NCBI GenBank assembly: GCA_016779205.1
Contig: JADHOC010000015.1
Span: forward strand, 62,001 to 126,000
Length of the DNA: 64,000 nt
Source: Planctomycetota bacterium
Lineage (GTDB): Bacteria; Planctomycetota; UBA1135; GCA-002686595
Reading direction: 5' to 3'
Shown here piece by piece: positions 8,825 to 18,017 of the stretch (position 1 is the first letter of the stretch; the number at the start of each line of letters is the position of its first letter). The translations under genes were made by a program, and so were the position numbers. The notes beneath the pieces are model-generated. The model had not been told where the DNA came from and made no database searches. It saw nothing but the letters and a program-made list of their open reading frames with translations.

Positions 8825-9937
8825 ATGGCGCCCGAATCCGAAGCCCCCACCACGGGGGGCGCCGACCCCCTGACGCGCCGCCGGCTGCTGCGGCGGCTCC
8901 GCCGCGTCATGGGCGCCATCGAGCAGCGGCAGCGAGTCCAGGAGCTTGGCTACGGCCTGCTGGTCGCCGCGCTCGCCATGGCCTGGCCCGCGAGCTCTCC
9001 CTATGCGGGCGGCGGTGAGGCAGCCCTGCGGCTCAACGGGGCCGAGGAGGTCATCACCCAGGGGCTCCTGTACCCGCTCGGGAGCGGCCTCGTGGGGACC
9101 GTGGATGGCATGGACGGCGACAGCGCCATCAGGCTGATCGCCGCCCTCTGCCTCGGCGGCGCCTTCACGCTGACCCTCGCCTTCCTGCGCGGGCTCGGCT
9201 TCCGCCGGACCGCGAGCCTCCCGGCCTCGATCACCGCCTTCGCCGCTCCCTTCAGCTGGATCGGCGCGACCTCCCCCATCGACTACGCCCCTGGCATGTT
9301 CGGCGCGAGCCTCTTGCTCTGGTCGCTCTTCCGCCAGTCCCAGGACACCCAGCGCGGCTACCAGTGGCGCGCGATCGTCTGCTTCGGCGTCGCCTTCATG
9401 CTCCACATGGAGCTCGTCCTCCTGGTCCCTGCCACGGCCTGGGCCGTCGCGCGCCACCCCGAGTACCGACGGGAGGCTCAGATCACGGCCTTCTCCGTGG
9501 TCGCCGTCCTCCTCATGTCCATCGCCATCGGGCTCGCCGGGCCCTCGGAGTCCCTCAGGGTGGATCACCTGGTGACCCGGACCCTCGCGGGGGCAGAGGG
9601 TCCGTCCCCGTCCGCGTGGCTCGGGTGGCTGGTGGCCGCGCCCCTCGGGTTCGGCGCCGGCCTGTTCGGCATCTACCAGCTGCTCATCGCCCAGCGCAGC
9701 GTCGAGGCCAAGCGGGCTCCAGTCTGGATGGTGGCCTGGTGCCTTCCCTTCCTCGCGCCCATCGTCGCGGGCTCACCCGAGCTCGCGCCGATCTCGCCCT
9801 ACCTCATCCCCGCCGGCGCGCTTGGCCTCGCGGACTGGCTCAACCGGCAGGGATCGTCCAGCCGGGAGGCGCGCCTTGGCACCGTCGTCGCCCTGGCCCA
9901 GATCGGCCTGACCGCCGCCCTCGTCCTGACCCGCTAG
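8825..9937 (+). CDS. Unknown polytopic membrane protein, second of a pair (GT39-like fold suspected)
   Basis: 370 residues with a basic N-terminus (RRRLLRRLRR) and about ten predicted membrane helices. After the first helix, a loop with GGGEAALRLNGAEEV and then LYPLGSGLVGT sits where GT-C type glycosyltransferases and their relatives bind sugar donors, and the helix-loop order is similar to that clan. I see no definite catalytic Asp/Glu pair, so the assignment is tentative. Only 10 bp separate it from the preceding membrane protein, and it converges on the desaturase-like gene, sharing 4 bp at the two stop codons (9934-9937). Likely role, if the fold is right: lipid-linked sugar transfer or envelope polymer modification. 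Confidence 0.65.
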   Translation: MAPESEAPTTGGADPLTRRRLLRRLRRVMGAIEQRQRVQELGYGLLVAALAMAWPASSPYAGGGEAALRLNGAEEVITQGLLYPLGSGLVGTVDGMDGDSAIRLIAALCLGGAFTLTLAFLRGLGFRRTASLPASITAFAAPFSWIGATSPIDYAPGMFGASLLLWSLFRQSQDTQRGYQWRAIVCFGVAFMLHMELVLLVPATAWAVARHPEYRREAQITAFSVVAVLLMSIAIGLAGPSESLRVDHLVTRTLAGAEGPSPSAWLGWLVAAPLGFGAGLFGIYQLLIAQRSVEAKRAPVWMVAWCLPFLAPIVAGSPELAPISPYLIPAGALGLADWLNRQGSSSREARLGTVVALAQIGLTAALVLTR

Positions 9938-10674
9938 CGATCCAGGTGACGGCGCATCCGGCGCTGGATGGTACGGACGACGGACGCCCCCACCCGTTCC
10001 ATCCTGGCGCCGTCGAACTGGTCCGTGGCGTGGTCCAGCACGAACGTCGCCCGGTACTCCTCCTGGGCCTCGTCGAACTTCACGGCGCGCGCCACGACCT
10101 CCGGGACCTCCGCGAGCCGATCGCTGTGCGCGAGGACCAGGAGCTCCACGGCATTGCGGTAGTGCATGGCCTCGTCGTTCTTGAGCTCCCGCAAGAGCCG
10201 GCCGAAGGAGGCGGGTCCCAGGGAGCGATAGAAGGGGATGTCTTCCCCGTACCCCGCCGTGCTCATGGCCTTGTCGTAGGCGAGCAGGACCAGCACCTCG
10301 AACTCCCCGTCGAACAGGGACTCCACGGCGCGGAAGTCCCCCTCCCTCGCCATCAGGCGGCTCCGCACGGAGTCGGAAGGTTCACCTGTCACCAGGGAGT
10401 ACAGCCGGAGCAAGCCCTCGGTGTGCCGCTCCTCGTCCTCGGCCCACACCCGGAGGAAGGCATGGAACTCCTGGGAGAAGCCGCGGTCGCCCTCGACGAT
10501 GTGCGCCTGGAGCAGGCGCGCGTCCCACTCTGCGGCGAGGTCGAGCCAGAGCCGGGGCTCCGCCGCCATCGCGTCCTCCTTCGAGCAGGTGACCTCGGCG
10601 GCGCTCACGCCCTCGAAGAGCGCCTCCAGGGACCACTGGCGCTGCCTGGGGACGTAGGTGGTGGTCATGCTCAT
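9934..10674 (-). CDS. Ferritin-like di-iron protein related to acyl-ACP desaturases
   Basis: 246-residue soluble four-helix protein. It has the two carboxylate/His di-iron motifs of the type 2 fatty-acid desaturase group: AEDEERH at 78-84 (D-E-x-R-H) and NDEAMHYRN at 166-174 (D-E-x-x-H), with matching acidic helices before each (about 45-60 and 120-135). Plant and actinobacterial homologues insert a double bond into acyl-ACP using O2 and ferredoxin; this protein is shorter than the roughly 330-residue plant enzymes, so the substrate could differ. Two ATGs (10672-10674 and 10666-10668) could serve as start. It converges on the membrane-protein gene and is followed upstream by clpS on the same strand with a 60-bp gap. 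Confidence 0.75.
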   Translation of the reverse strand: MSMTTTYVPRQRQWSLEALFEGVSAAEVTCSKEDAMAAEPRLWLDLAAEWDARLLQAHIVEGDRGFSQEFHAFLRVWAEDEERHTEGLLRLYSLVTGEPSDSVRSRLMAREGDFRAVESLFDGEFEVLVLLAYDKAMSTAGYGEDIPFYRSLGPASFGRLLRELKNDEAMHYRNAVELLVLAHSDRLAEVPEVVARAVKFDEAQEEYRATFVLDHATDQFDGARMERVGASVVRTIQRRMRRHLDR

Positions 10675-10734
10675 GGACCGAATGACCGACGGGGTGCGCC
10701 CGAGGGGGCTCCAACCTCCGTCCGGCGGAGGGGG

Positions 10735-11082
10735 TCAATCGTCGATCTCGACGGAGAACGTGAGCGGGTACCCGTCCAACCTCGCCCTGGCCTGCGCCTT
10801 GGCGACCTTCTTGCGGGCCACCGACTCCGGCCATGAGCCGATCAGCGCGCTCCCGGAGTGGTGAACGCAGAGCATGAGCTCGAAGGCCCGGGGTGACGGC
10901 TGCCGGAACACGGTCATCAGGACCTCCACCACGAAGTCCATGGTCGTGTGCGGGTCATCGTGGCAGATCACCCTCCAGAGACGCGCGAGGCGCTGCTCGG
11001 CCTCAGGCTCCACGAGGGTCTCCACGCCGGCCACCGGGCCCTCGAACCGGGTGACATCGGTGCAATCGTCTGCGCCGCTCAT
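10735..11082 (-). CDS. clpS: ATP-dependent Clp protease adaptor ClpS
   Basis: Small N-end-rule adaptor (115 aa) that hands proteins with destabilising N-terminal residues to ClpA/ClpC. The core reads VICHDDPHTTMDFVVEVL, matching the family pattern around the peptide-binding pocket, and the pocket His is present in MLCVHHSG. The first pocket Asn of E. coli ClpS is His here (CHDD rather than NDD), which may shift residue preference, as in ClpS2-like forms. The ATG at 11080-11082 was chosen; an upstream ATG at 11124 would add 14 residues with no homology. No clpA or clpC gene is adjacent. Divergent from the MoxR gene across 216 bp that hold no other recognisable feature. Confidence 0.9.
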   Translation of the reverse strand: MSGADDCTDVTRFEGPVAGVETLVEPEAEQRLARLWRVICHDDPHTTMDFVVEVLMTVFRQPSPRAFELMLCVHHSGSALIGSWPESVARKKVAKAQARARLDGYPLTFSVEIDD

Positions 11083-11298
11083 CCCCCAAAGATGCAAACC
11101 TGAACCCGAGATGAAAAGGGCCACGCGGGGCGGATGGGATGGGAGATCTTCCCGGCGTCGGTCCGGAGAGCCTCGCGGAGACCCTCCCCGGGGGCGACCA
11201 GATCCCGGCGCCCGGTTATCGTGCTCGCGGCGGGGCGTCCGCCGCCCTCACCTGCCTGGCTCACCGTCGGCAGAGATCCCTCCCCAGCCCGGTGCACC

Positions 11299-12294
<996 letters not shown>

Positions 12295-12303
12295 TGAACC
12301 TGA

Positions 12304-13650
12304 TCAGGGGTCGGTGACCACGGCGCCCGAACCCTCGAGCTCCTCGATCTCCTGCCTGAGGTCGGCCAGCCGGCGACGGCCCCGCAGGGCGCGGTCCGCG
12401 CCCGAGGCGCCGTTGGCGACGGAGCCCCAGTGATCCGCGAGCCGGGAGAGCCACCTGGCCGCGATGGTGGGCTGATTGGCCCGGACGTGCAGGTCCGCGA
12501 TATCGCGGATGAGGAACTCGGAGAACTCCCCCTTCGCGACCGCACGCTCCATGAAGGCGAGGGCCTCCTCGTGGTGCCCCTGGCGCTCGAGGAAGCGCCC
12601 GATGTCGTGCAGCGCCGCCCCCGCTTCGCTGCTCCCCTCGAGCGCGCCCACGGCTCTCTCCAGGGAGGCGATGGCCTGCTCGCCCTTGCCCGAGGCGAAG
12701 AGCAGCTCGGCCCGGAGCATGACGGCCTGTTCCATGCACGGGTACAGGGTCATCGCCTGCCCGAGCGCCTTGCCCGCCTCCTGGTCTCCGCGGACCTTGC
12801 GGGTGGTCTCCACGTACTCGAGCACCAGCCGGGCCTCGGGGGTCCCCACCTGCCAGTCGTGGGTGACCGCCTTCTGGGCGGCGCTGTGGCTCCGCAGGAG
12901 CCCCTCCTCGAGGCAGTCCAGCTGCGCGGCCTGGTCGCCTGCGCTGCGGTGGATCCTCGCCAGCTGCTGATAGACCCGGGGCTCCGCGGGGAACGCCTCC
13001 TTGGCGGCCTCGAGGGACGTGCGAGCCGCGGCCTCGTCGCCCGCGAGGAGGAGGTCACGGCTCTCCCGCAGCCACTGCTCGACATCCGGAGCCGGGCCGT
13101 GGTTCGGGACGACGGAGCAGACCTCGAGGGCCTCTCCCTCGGCACCGTCGAGGCTGATGAGTGCGATGTCCTCGCCCTCGAGGTGGACCGCGAGGCTGGG
13201 GCCCGCCTCGGTGAACGCGAGGCTGATGGCCCCCGCGCCGGCGAGGTCCCGGGGCGTCGTGAGCAAGGAGGCGAGGGACCGGCTCCGGAGCTCCTGGCCT
13301 CGGAGGCCCAGCTGCACGATGCGCGGAGCACCCAGCGACCGATCCACGCAGACGATGGACGCCTCGTCGGGCACGAAGAGCTGCTGGGGGAGCTCGGTGA
13401 GGGGGAGCTGGACCCAGGACGCGAGGGCGTCCGGCTGGACGATGAGCGCGTGGACCGTCAGCGGTCGGGGGGCATTCGCTCGCCCTTCCACCACGGTGAC
13501 CCGGACCTCGCCGGAGGGCGAGACTGCGCTCACGGCGGGGAGCACCACGGCGGCGGCGACACCGCCGGTCTTGTCGCCGTCCGCGGCGAGACCCGTGGCG
13601 GCGGCCACCGTGGCGGCGGCCACCCAGGCGGCGATTCCGGTCCCCTTCAT
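12304..13650 (-). CDS. Secreted TPR-repeat protein
   Basis: 448 residues with a signal peptide (MKGTGIAAWVAAATVAAATGLA, cleavage near residue 22) and therefore probably periplasmic. Residues 30-190 form a beta-rich domain without a family I can name. From about residue 210 there are roughly five to six helical tetratricopeptide-like repeats, for example AARTSLEAAKEAFPAEPRVY, AIASLERAVGAL and ALAFMERAVAKGEF, ending in a Glu-rich helix. TPR arrays mediate protein-protein contacts; the partner is unknown. The ATG at 13648-13650 is supported by the signal peptide; the frame upstream is open but has no secretion signal. It converges on moxR and is followed upstream by the O-acylation pair on the same strand, with 151 bp between them. 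Confidence 0.8.
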   Translation of the reverse strand: MKGTGIAAWVAAATVAAATGLAADGDKTGGVAAAVVLPAVSAVSPSGEVRVTVVEGRANAPRPLTVHALIVQPDALASWVQLPLTELPQQLFVPDEASIVCVDRSLGAPRIVQLGLRGQELRSRSLASLLTTPRDLAGAGAISLAFTEAGPSLAVHLEGEDIALISLDGAEGEALEVCSVVPNHGPAPDVEQWLRESRDLLLAGDEAAARTSLEAAKEAFPAEPRVYQQLARIHRSAGDQAAQLDCLEEGLLRSHSAAQKAVTHDWQVGTPEARLVLEYVETTRKVRGDQEAGKALGQAMTLYPCMEQAVMLRAELLFASGKGEQAIASLERAVGALEGSSEAGAALHDIGRFLERQGHHEEALAFMERAVAKGEFSEFLIRDIADLHVRANQPTIAARWLSRLADHWGSVANGASGADRALRGRRRLADLRQEIEELEGSGAVVTDP

Positions 13651-13801
13651 GTCGATCTGCTTTGCCCTCGCTGGAGTGAACGCGCGGGGCGCCCGGAGGG
13701 GGCGCGCGCGGACGCAAGGGGGATCGGCAGGGAAGGGCCCGGACTGGACCGCAAAACCGTCGGGGCTCACCGCGCCCCTGGCCGTGCCTCGACCCTGGAC
13801 G

Positions 13802-14839
13802 TCAGCGCGGCAGACCGAGCTCTCCGAGCCGGTCTGCGAGCTCCGCCGTGAACACCGAGGCCGCGGCACCGGTGAGGTGGAAGGGGTTCTCCATCACCTC
13901 CTTCTGGAAGACCTGGAGGCCGCCGGGGAGCCGGTGCACCCGTTCGGAGCCGTCACAGAGTTCATCCATGAACCCATGGACCTCCGTCAGGAACGCGCGG
14001 TGCTCCTCTCGGACCGCGAGCCCCTCCCAGACCGGACCGTCCACGAAGACGAGGTCGAATCCGATCTCCTCGGCGGCGCGAGCCAGCCCCACCATCGCCG
14101 CTCGATCACGGTCGGAGGGGATGGGGCCGTCGCCCATGGCGGCGATCTCGCCGAGCACCTTCTCGGCGAAGGGGGCGACGCCGTTGGGGTAGGCTCGCGG
14201 CAGCACCGACGTGCCGCCCGGTCGGATGGGGAGCCGGCTCCCGTCGATCTGCCACAGGCCCTTGCGAATGCCGCCTTCAAAGCTGCGGTGCTGGGCGTAG
14301 AGGGGGAAGAGCCGCGCCGCCGTGAACTGGAGGGCCTCCGCCATCGGCAGGGCCACGAAGGGGATGCGGTCCGCCCAGCCGCCGAGGGGCGCGGGGATGC
14401 TCGCGAAGGTGAACCCGTCGGCCTCCAGCGCGAAGGTCCTGGACCCCATGACCACCAGCACGACCGACGGCGGCGCCTCCGCCGCCTCCAACGCCTGGTC
14501 GAGGAACCACCCGGCGCCCAGGTTGAGGAAGCGACCGTAGGTGCAGTAGTTCCGCGCCTCGACGCCGAGCCGCTCCTCCAGCACGTCCGTGTCCACCGCG
14601 AAGTTCCCGCTGCTGTCCCCGATGGCCACGACGCCGCCCGCGGGCGCACCGGCGCTGGCGAGCGTCCACTTGGTCGCCACCGTGCGGCCATCGAACGTGC
14701 GCTCGCTCACCGGCGAGAGGCGGATGGCGGCGGCGTTGACCCCGAGGACCACGGCCGCGATGAGGGCAAGCATCAGGCCGAAGGCCCTGGCTCCGGTGGC
14801 GTGCTCCTGCTCGCCTGCAAGTCGATCGATGCCGGCCAT
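13802..14839 (-). CDS. Membrane-anchored SGNH-like partner of the MBOAT acyltransferase
   Basis: 345 residues with one N-terminal membrane helix (about 18-40) and a large extracytoplasmic domain. GDSSGN (about 72-77) matches the SGNH/AlgX/DltD-type nucleophile block, and VVMGSRTFALEADG plus a late NPFHLTG segment (His in the position of the block V His) support an SGNH-like fold. Proteins of this kind receive an acyl group passed across the membrane by an AlgI-type MBOAT protein and transfer it to a polysaccharide. The ATG at 14837-14839 overlaps the stop of the MBOAT gene by one base (TGATG), which argues for coupled translation. The polymer target is not evident, since no biosynthesis genes for one lie nearby. 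Confidence 0.78.
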   Translation of the reverse strand: MAGIDRLAGEQEHATGARAFGLMLALIAAVVLGVNAAAIRLSPVSERTFDGRTVATKWTLASAGAPAGGVVAIGDSSGNFAVDTDVLEERLGVEARNYCTYGRFLNLGAGWFLDQALEAAEAPPSVVLVVMGSRTFALEADGFTFASIPAPLGGWADRIPFVALPMAEALQFTAARLFPLYAQHRSFEGGIRKGLWQIDGSRLPIRPGGTSVLPRAYPNGVAPFAEKVLGEIAAMGDGPIPSDRDRAAMVGLARAAEEIGFDLVFVDGPVWEGLAVREEHRAFLTEVHGFMDELCDGSERVHRLPGGLQVFQKEVMENPFHLTGAAASVFTAELADRLGELGLPR

Positions 14840-16260
14840 CAGAACTGGAAGTAGAAGAACTCGACGGGCTCGCGGACGCCGAAGACGAGCATCCCGAGAA
14901 TGAGGGCGGCGAAGAGCAGGGCCCTCGGGACGAGGGGCAGCCGCAGCGGGACCAGCAGGTCCTTGGTGGCGTGCTGGAAGAGCTGGACGACCACGAGGGG
15001 CCAGGTGAAGTAGGCGAGGCTCGAGAGACCGGCGGCGGCGCGATCGGTCAGCAGGAACGACTGGCTGGTGAACAGGTGCCAGAACTGGTCCACCGACGTG
15101 CAGCGCACCACGGCCATCCCGATGAGCATCAGGGGCCAGAAGAGCACGATCCTCGTCCACTCTCCCGCCAGGGTGAGGGGGCGGCGGGGGTCGATGCCGC
15201 GCGCGTCCGCCCACACCCGCTCCATCACGAGGAGCACGCCGTGGTAGCTACCCCAGAGGATGTAGGGCCAGGCGGCGCCGTGCCAGAGCCCGCCGAGAGC
15301 CATCACGACGAACATGTTCCGGTAGGTGACGAGGCGGCTGCCCCGGTTCCCGCCGAGGGGGATGTAGAGGTAGTCGCGGAGCCAGGTCGAGAGGCTCACG
15401 TGCCAGCGCAACCAGAAGTCGCTGGGCCCCGTCGCCAGGTAGGGCAGCCGGAAGTTGAGCAGGAACTCGAAGCCCATCAACTTCGCGAGCCCGCGGGCGA
15501 TGTCGGAGTAGCCCGAGAAGTCACAGTAGATGTGGATCGTGAAGCCGAGCACGGCCACGAAGGGCTCCAGCCCGTGCAGGCTCTCCCACTGGCCGCCGAA
15601 GAGCGGGTTGCTGACGAGGGCGGCCTGGTCCGCGATGACCGTCTTCTTGAAGTAGCCCCACACCAGCAGCCAGAGCCCGGCCTGAACCTTGCTCGCGGTG
15701 ACCTCCCTCGGCGCCTCGATCTGGGGGAGCAGGCGCGCCGCGCGCTCGATGGGTCCCGCCACCAGCTGGGGGAAGAAGCTCACGAACAGCGCGAAGCCGA
15801 GGAAGTCGCGGGTGGCCGGCATCCGGCGCCGGTACACGTCGATCGTGTAGCTCAGCGTCTGGAAGGTGTAGAAGCTGATGCCGACGGGCAGCAGCACCTG
15901 CAGGGTCGGCAGGTGCACGGAGAAGCCCAGGGCCGCGAGGAGCTCCGCCGTACTGTCGATGAAGAAGTCGAAGTACTTGAAGAAGCCGAGGATCCCGAGG
16001 TTGATCACCACGGAGAGGGTCACGAGGCGCTTGCGCACGCGCTCGTCGTCGGTGCGATCCAGCCGACCGCCGATCAGGAAGTCGAGCACCGTCGAGACGC
16101 CGAGCAGCAGCAGGAAGCGCGCGTCCCAGTAGCCGTAGAACAGGTAGCTCGCGGCGAGCAACAGCGCGTTCTGCGCCCGGAAGCGCCTCGGACCCAACCC
16201 CAGGTACGCCGCGTAGACCACGGCGAAGAAGAGGGGAAAGATCCAGGAGTTGAACTGCAT
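14839..16260 (-). CDS. MBOAT-family O-acyltransferase (AlgI-like)
   Basis: 473-residue polytopic inner-membrane protein (about 11 helices) of the membrane-bound O-acyltransferase family. Hallmarks are the catalytic His327 in GGLWHGAA, the second conserved His287 in WLRWHVSLS, the CDFSGYSDIA segment at 246-255 and the LPVGISFYTFQTLSY stretch at 124-138. AlgI-type members take an acyl group, commonly acetyl, from the cytoplasm and pass it outward for modification of alginate, cellulose or other envelope polymers. Translationally coupled to the SGNH-like partner that follows. I see no alginate or cellulose genes, so the modified polymer is open. Confidence 0.92.
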   Translation of the reverse strand: MQFNSWIFPLFFAVVYAAYLGLGPRRFRAQNALLLAASYLFYGYWDARFLLLLGVSTVLDFLIGGRLDRTDDERVRKRLVTLSVVINLGILGFFKYFDFFIDSTAELLAALGFSVHLPTLQVLLPVGISFYTFQTLSYTIDVYRRRMPATRDFLGFALFVSFFPQLVAGPIERAARLLPQIEAPREVTASKVQAGLWLLVWGYFKKTVIADQAALVSNPLFGGQWESLHGLEPFVAVLGFTIHIYCDFSGYSDIARGLAKLMGFEFLLNFRLPYLATGPSDFWLRWHVSLSTWLRDYLYIPLGGNRGSRLVTYRNMFVVMALGGLWHGAAWPYILWGSYHGVLLVMERVWADARGIDPRRPLTLAGEWTRIVLFWPLMLIGMAVVRCTSVDQFWHLFTSQSFLLTDRAAAGLSSLAYFTWPLVVVQLFQHATKDLLVPLRLPLVPRALLFAALILGMLVFGVREPVEFFYFQF

Positions 16261-16373
16261 CGGAGGGTGGCTCTGGCGGGTCGACCCGCCTCCCTATGGA
16301 GAAGCGCGAGCCTCCACGCTGGAGGGCCCGCGCCGCGCTGGGATCCTACCGGGGATCCCGAATTTCGTTGGGC

Positions 16374-16814
16374 TCAGCCTTGGAGCTTCAGGGAGAGCTG
16401 GTCCAGATCGACATCGGCGAGGTCCGCCGGCGTGATGCGCCCCATGTGCTCGAAGCGCTTGCGCTCCTCGGCGGAGCTCATCTCGGCCATGGAGCCGACC
16501 GGGAGACGCTTGGGGAAGCGCTTGACCTTGCCCGCCGTCCGGACCACCTCGGCGAGGTTCTCCGGCAGCCCCTCGGGGAGGCTCTCCCGCCGCTGCAGGG
16601 CACGGCGAGCCCGCTTGCAGACCTCCAGCGTGCTGGAGAGGTTGGTGCGGATCTTGATCAGCCGCTCCATGTCCGGGTCCGGCCCGTCCAGGGATCGCTT
16701 CACCTTGGCGCTCGCGACCTCCAGGACCGCGATCAGGGTGTTGAGCTTGCGCATGAGGCGCTCCCGATACTCGGGGGACTCGAGGTCGGTTTCCTTGAAG
16801 GGCTCGTCAGACAT
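16374..16814 (-). CDS. Small hypothetical helical protein
   Basis: 146 residues, no signal peptide and no membrane helix. The first 80 residues are strongly helical and charged with heptad-like spacing (MRKLNTLIAVLEVASAKVKR), suggesting a coiled coil. The middle is basic (GKVKRFPKRLP) and the end has a short acidic DLADVDLDQLSLKLQ motif. I do not recognise a family. The ATG at 16812-16814 was chosen because it gives a natural MSDEP start; an ATG 51 bases upstream is also in frame. It stands alone between the MBOAT gene (113 bp away) and the RseB-like gene (171 bp away), all on the minus strand. Confidence 0.65.
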   Translation of the reverse strand: MSDEPFKETDLESPEYRERLMRKLNTLIAVLEVASAKVKRSLDGPDPDMERLIKIRTNLSSTLEVCKRARRALQRRESLPEGLPENLAEVVRTAGKVKRFPKRLPVGSMAEMSSAEERKRFEHMGRITPADLADVDLDQLSLKLQG

Positions 16815-16985
16815 CGTCAGCGGGGTCGGGAGTGCTTGGTGCGAGCGGGACCATTCCCGACGCACACAAATCTACCCCGCCCGTGGGCTGAGGTCGCAAG
16901 ACCGCCTCGAGGGCCCCTGATTCCCCCTGGGAGCCCGTCGATGCCCCGATCCGGGACCACCGCGGCCGGGGCGCGAGGCCCAGGC

Positions 16986-18017
16986 TCAGAAGGCGGACTG
17001 GACCACGCTGGCGAGGCCAGCGACCTTCACCCGACCAGCGACCACGAATCGGGTCCCGCCGAACTCCCCGAAGCCCACCTCCCAGTCCCCCAGCGACACG
17101 ACGCGGAGGTCACCCGGGGCGGCGTTGGAGACCGCCTGGGAGACCGAGTGAGCGAAGCTCAGGGTCTGGATGCCGTCCGAGGCCATCAGGCGGACCCAGG
17201 ACCCGGGCTGGAGCAGCGCGGAGGAGCTCAGCGAGGGCAGGTTCGGGATGGTCAAGACCTCGCCCCCCACCAGCTCGTAGCCGGACGGGAAGACGTCGGG
17301 GACGAAGACCTCTGCGCCGACCTGCGACGAGAGCGACGAGTTGAGGTCGAGGGGCTGGGCCGCGAACGACCGCCGGCTCAGGCTCAGGTTGCTCACGTCA
17401 CCGCCGTAGGCGAAGGTCTCGAAGACCGACTCGGCCACGGGCTGCTGGAACTCGTCGAACTCCCTCCAGGCGAGGACGAAGCCCGTGGTGGGGTCGATGT
17501 CGGCCTCGAAGTGCCCCGGGCGCTCCCCGGGGCTGGAGAAGCGCACGAACTCGACGCGCTCGCAGGGGATCCCGGCGACCGGCGGCGGCGTGGGGAGCAG
17601 GTTGATCGAGTAGTTGGCGCTGGCTTGCTGGAGGCTCCAGATGCGGAAGTCGCGCATCTGCCACTGGAAGCGCGCGGCGTTCTCGTGCACCAGCGGGAAC
17701 GACACAGGGTCGGTGTCGGGGAGCAGCGAGACGGTGTCGAGCAACTCGATGGCGAACTGACCGGTGCCGTCGGCGCCCACGTCCTCTCGGACCTCGAGCA
17801 CACCCTGCCCCTTCACCAGGCGGAAGCGCCGGGTGCCGCGGAAGGGCGTGTTGTCCTTCGCGCGACCGACCAGGTCGAGGAAGGGAGGCAGGCTCCCGCT
17901 GGAGGACTCCGCGGTCGTCGGTGCCCCCTCACCCCCAGCGCCCTGGGGATCCACGCTGCAGCCCACGAGCCCGAGGGTGACCACACCGAGCCACGTCGCC
18001 ATTCGACGGGGCATCAT
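16986..18017 (-). CDS. RseB/MucB-like sigma-factor regulatory lipoprotein
   Basis: 343 residues with a lipobox (LGLVGC, lipidated Cys near residue 20), so anchored in the envelope. The N-terminal half (about 45-215) has the LolA-like antiparallel strands of RseB, including an IPCERVEF strand and ADIDPTTGFVLAWREFDEF, which parallels the VWMDT-type hairpin of RseB. The C-terminal half (about 245-343) has VPDVFPSGYELVGG and SDGIQTLSFAHSVS, corresponding to the WLPQGF and DGLFSFSV segments of RseB. In proteobacteria RseB shields the anti-sigma factor from proteolysis and senses envelope lipids. Position confirms it: the gene overlaps the anti-sigma gene by 4 bp, behind an ECF sigma gene. Odd point: classical RseB is soluble, this one carries a lipobox. 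Confidence 0.75.
   Translation of the reverse strand: MMPRRMATWLGVVTLGLVGCSVDPQGAGGEGAPTTAESSSGSLPPFLDLVGRAKDNTPFRGTRRFRLVKGQGVLEVREDVGADGTGQFAIELLDTVSLLPDTDPVSFPLVHENAARFQWQMRDFRIWSLQQASANYSINLLPTPPPVAGIPCERVEFVRFSSPGERPGHFEADIDPTTGFVLAWREFDEFQQPVAESVFETFAYGGDVSNLSLSRRSFAAQPLDLNSSLSSQVGAEVFVPDVFPSGYELVGGEVLTIPNLPSLSSSALLQPGSWVRLMASDGIQTLSFAHSVSQAVSNAAPGDLRVVSLGDWEVGFGEFGGTRFVVAGRVKVAGLASVVQSAF

Noticed and set aside
16986..18017. Reading the RseB-like gene as a plain LolA outer-membrane lipoprotein carrier
   Set aside because: It has a second C-terminal domain resembling RseB and overlaps the anti-sigma gene, which LolA genes do not.
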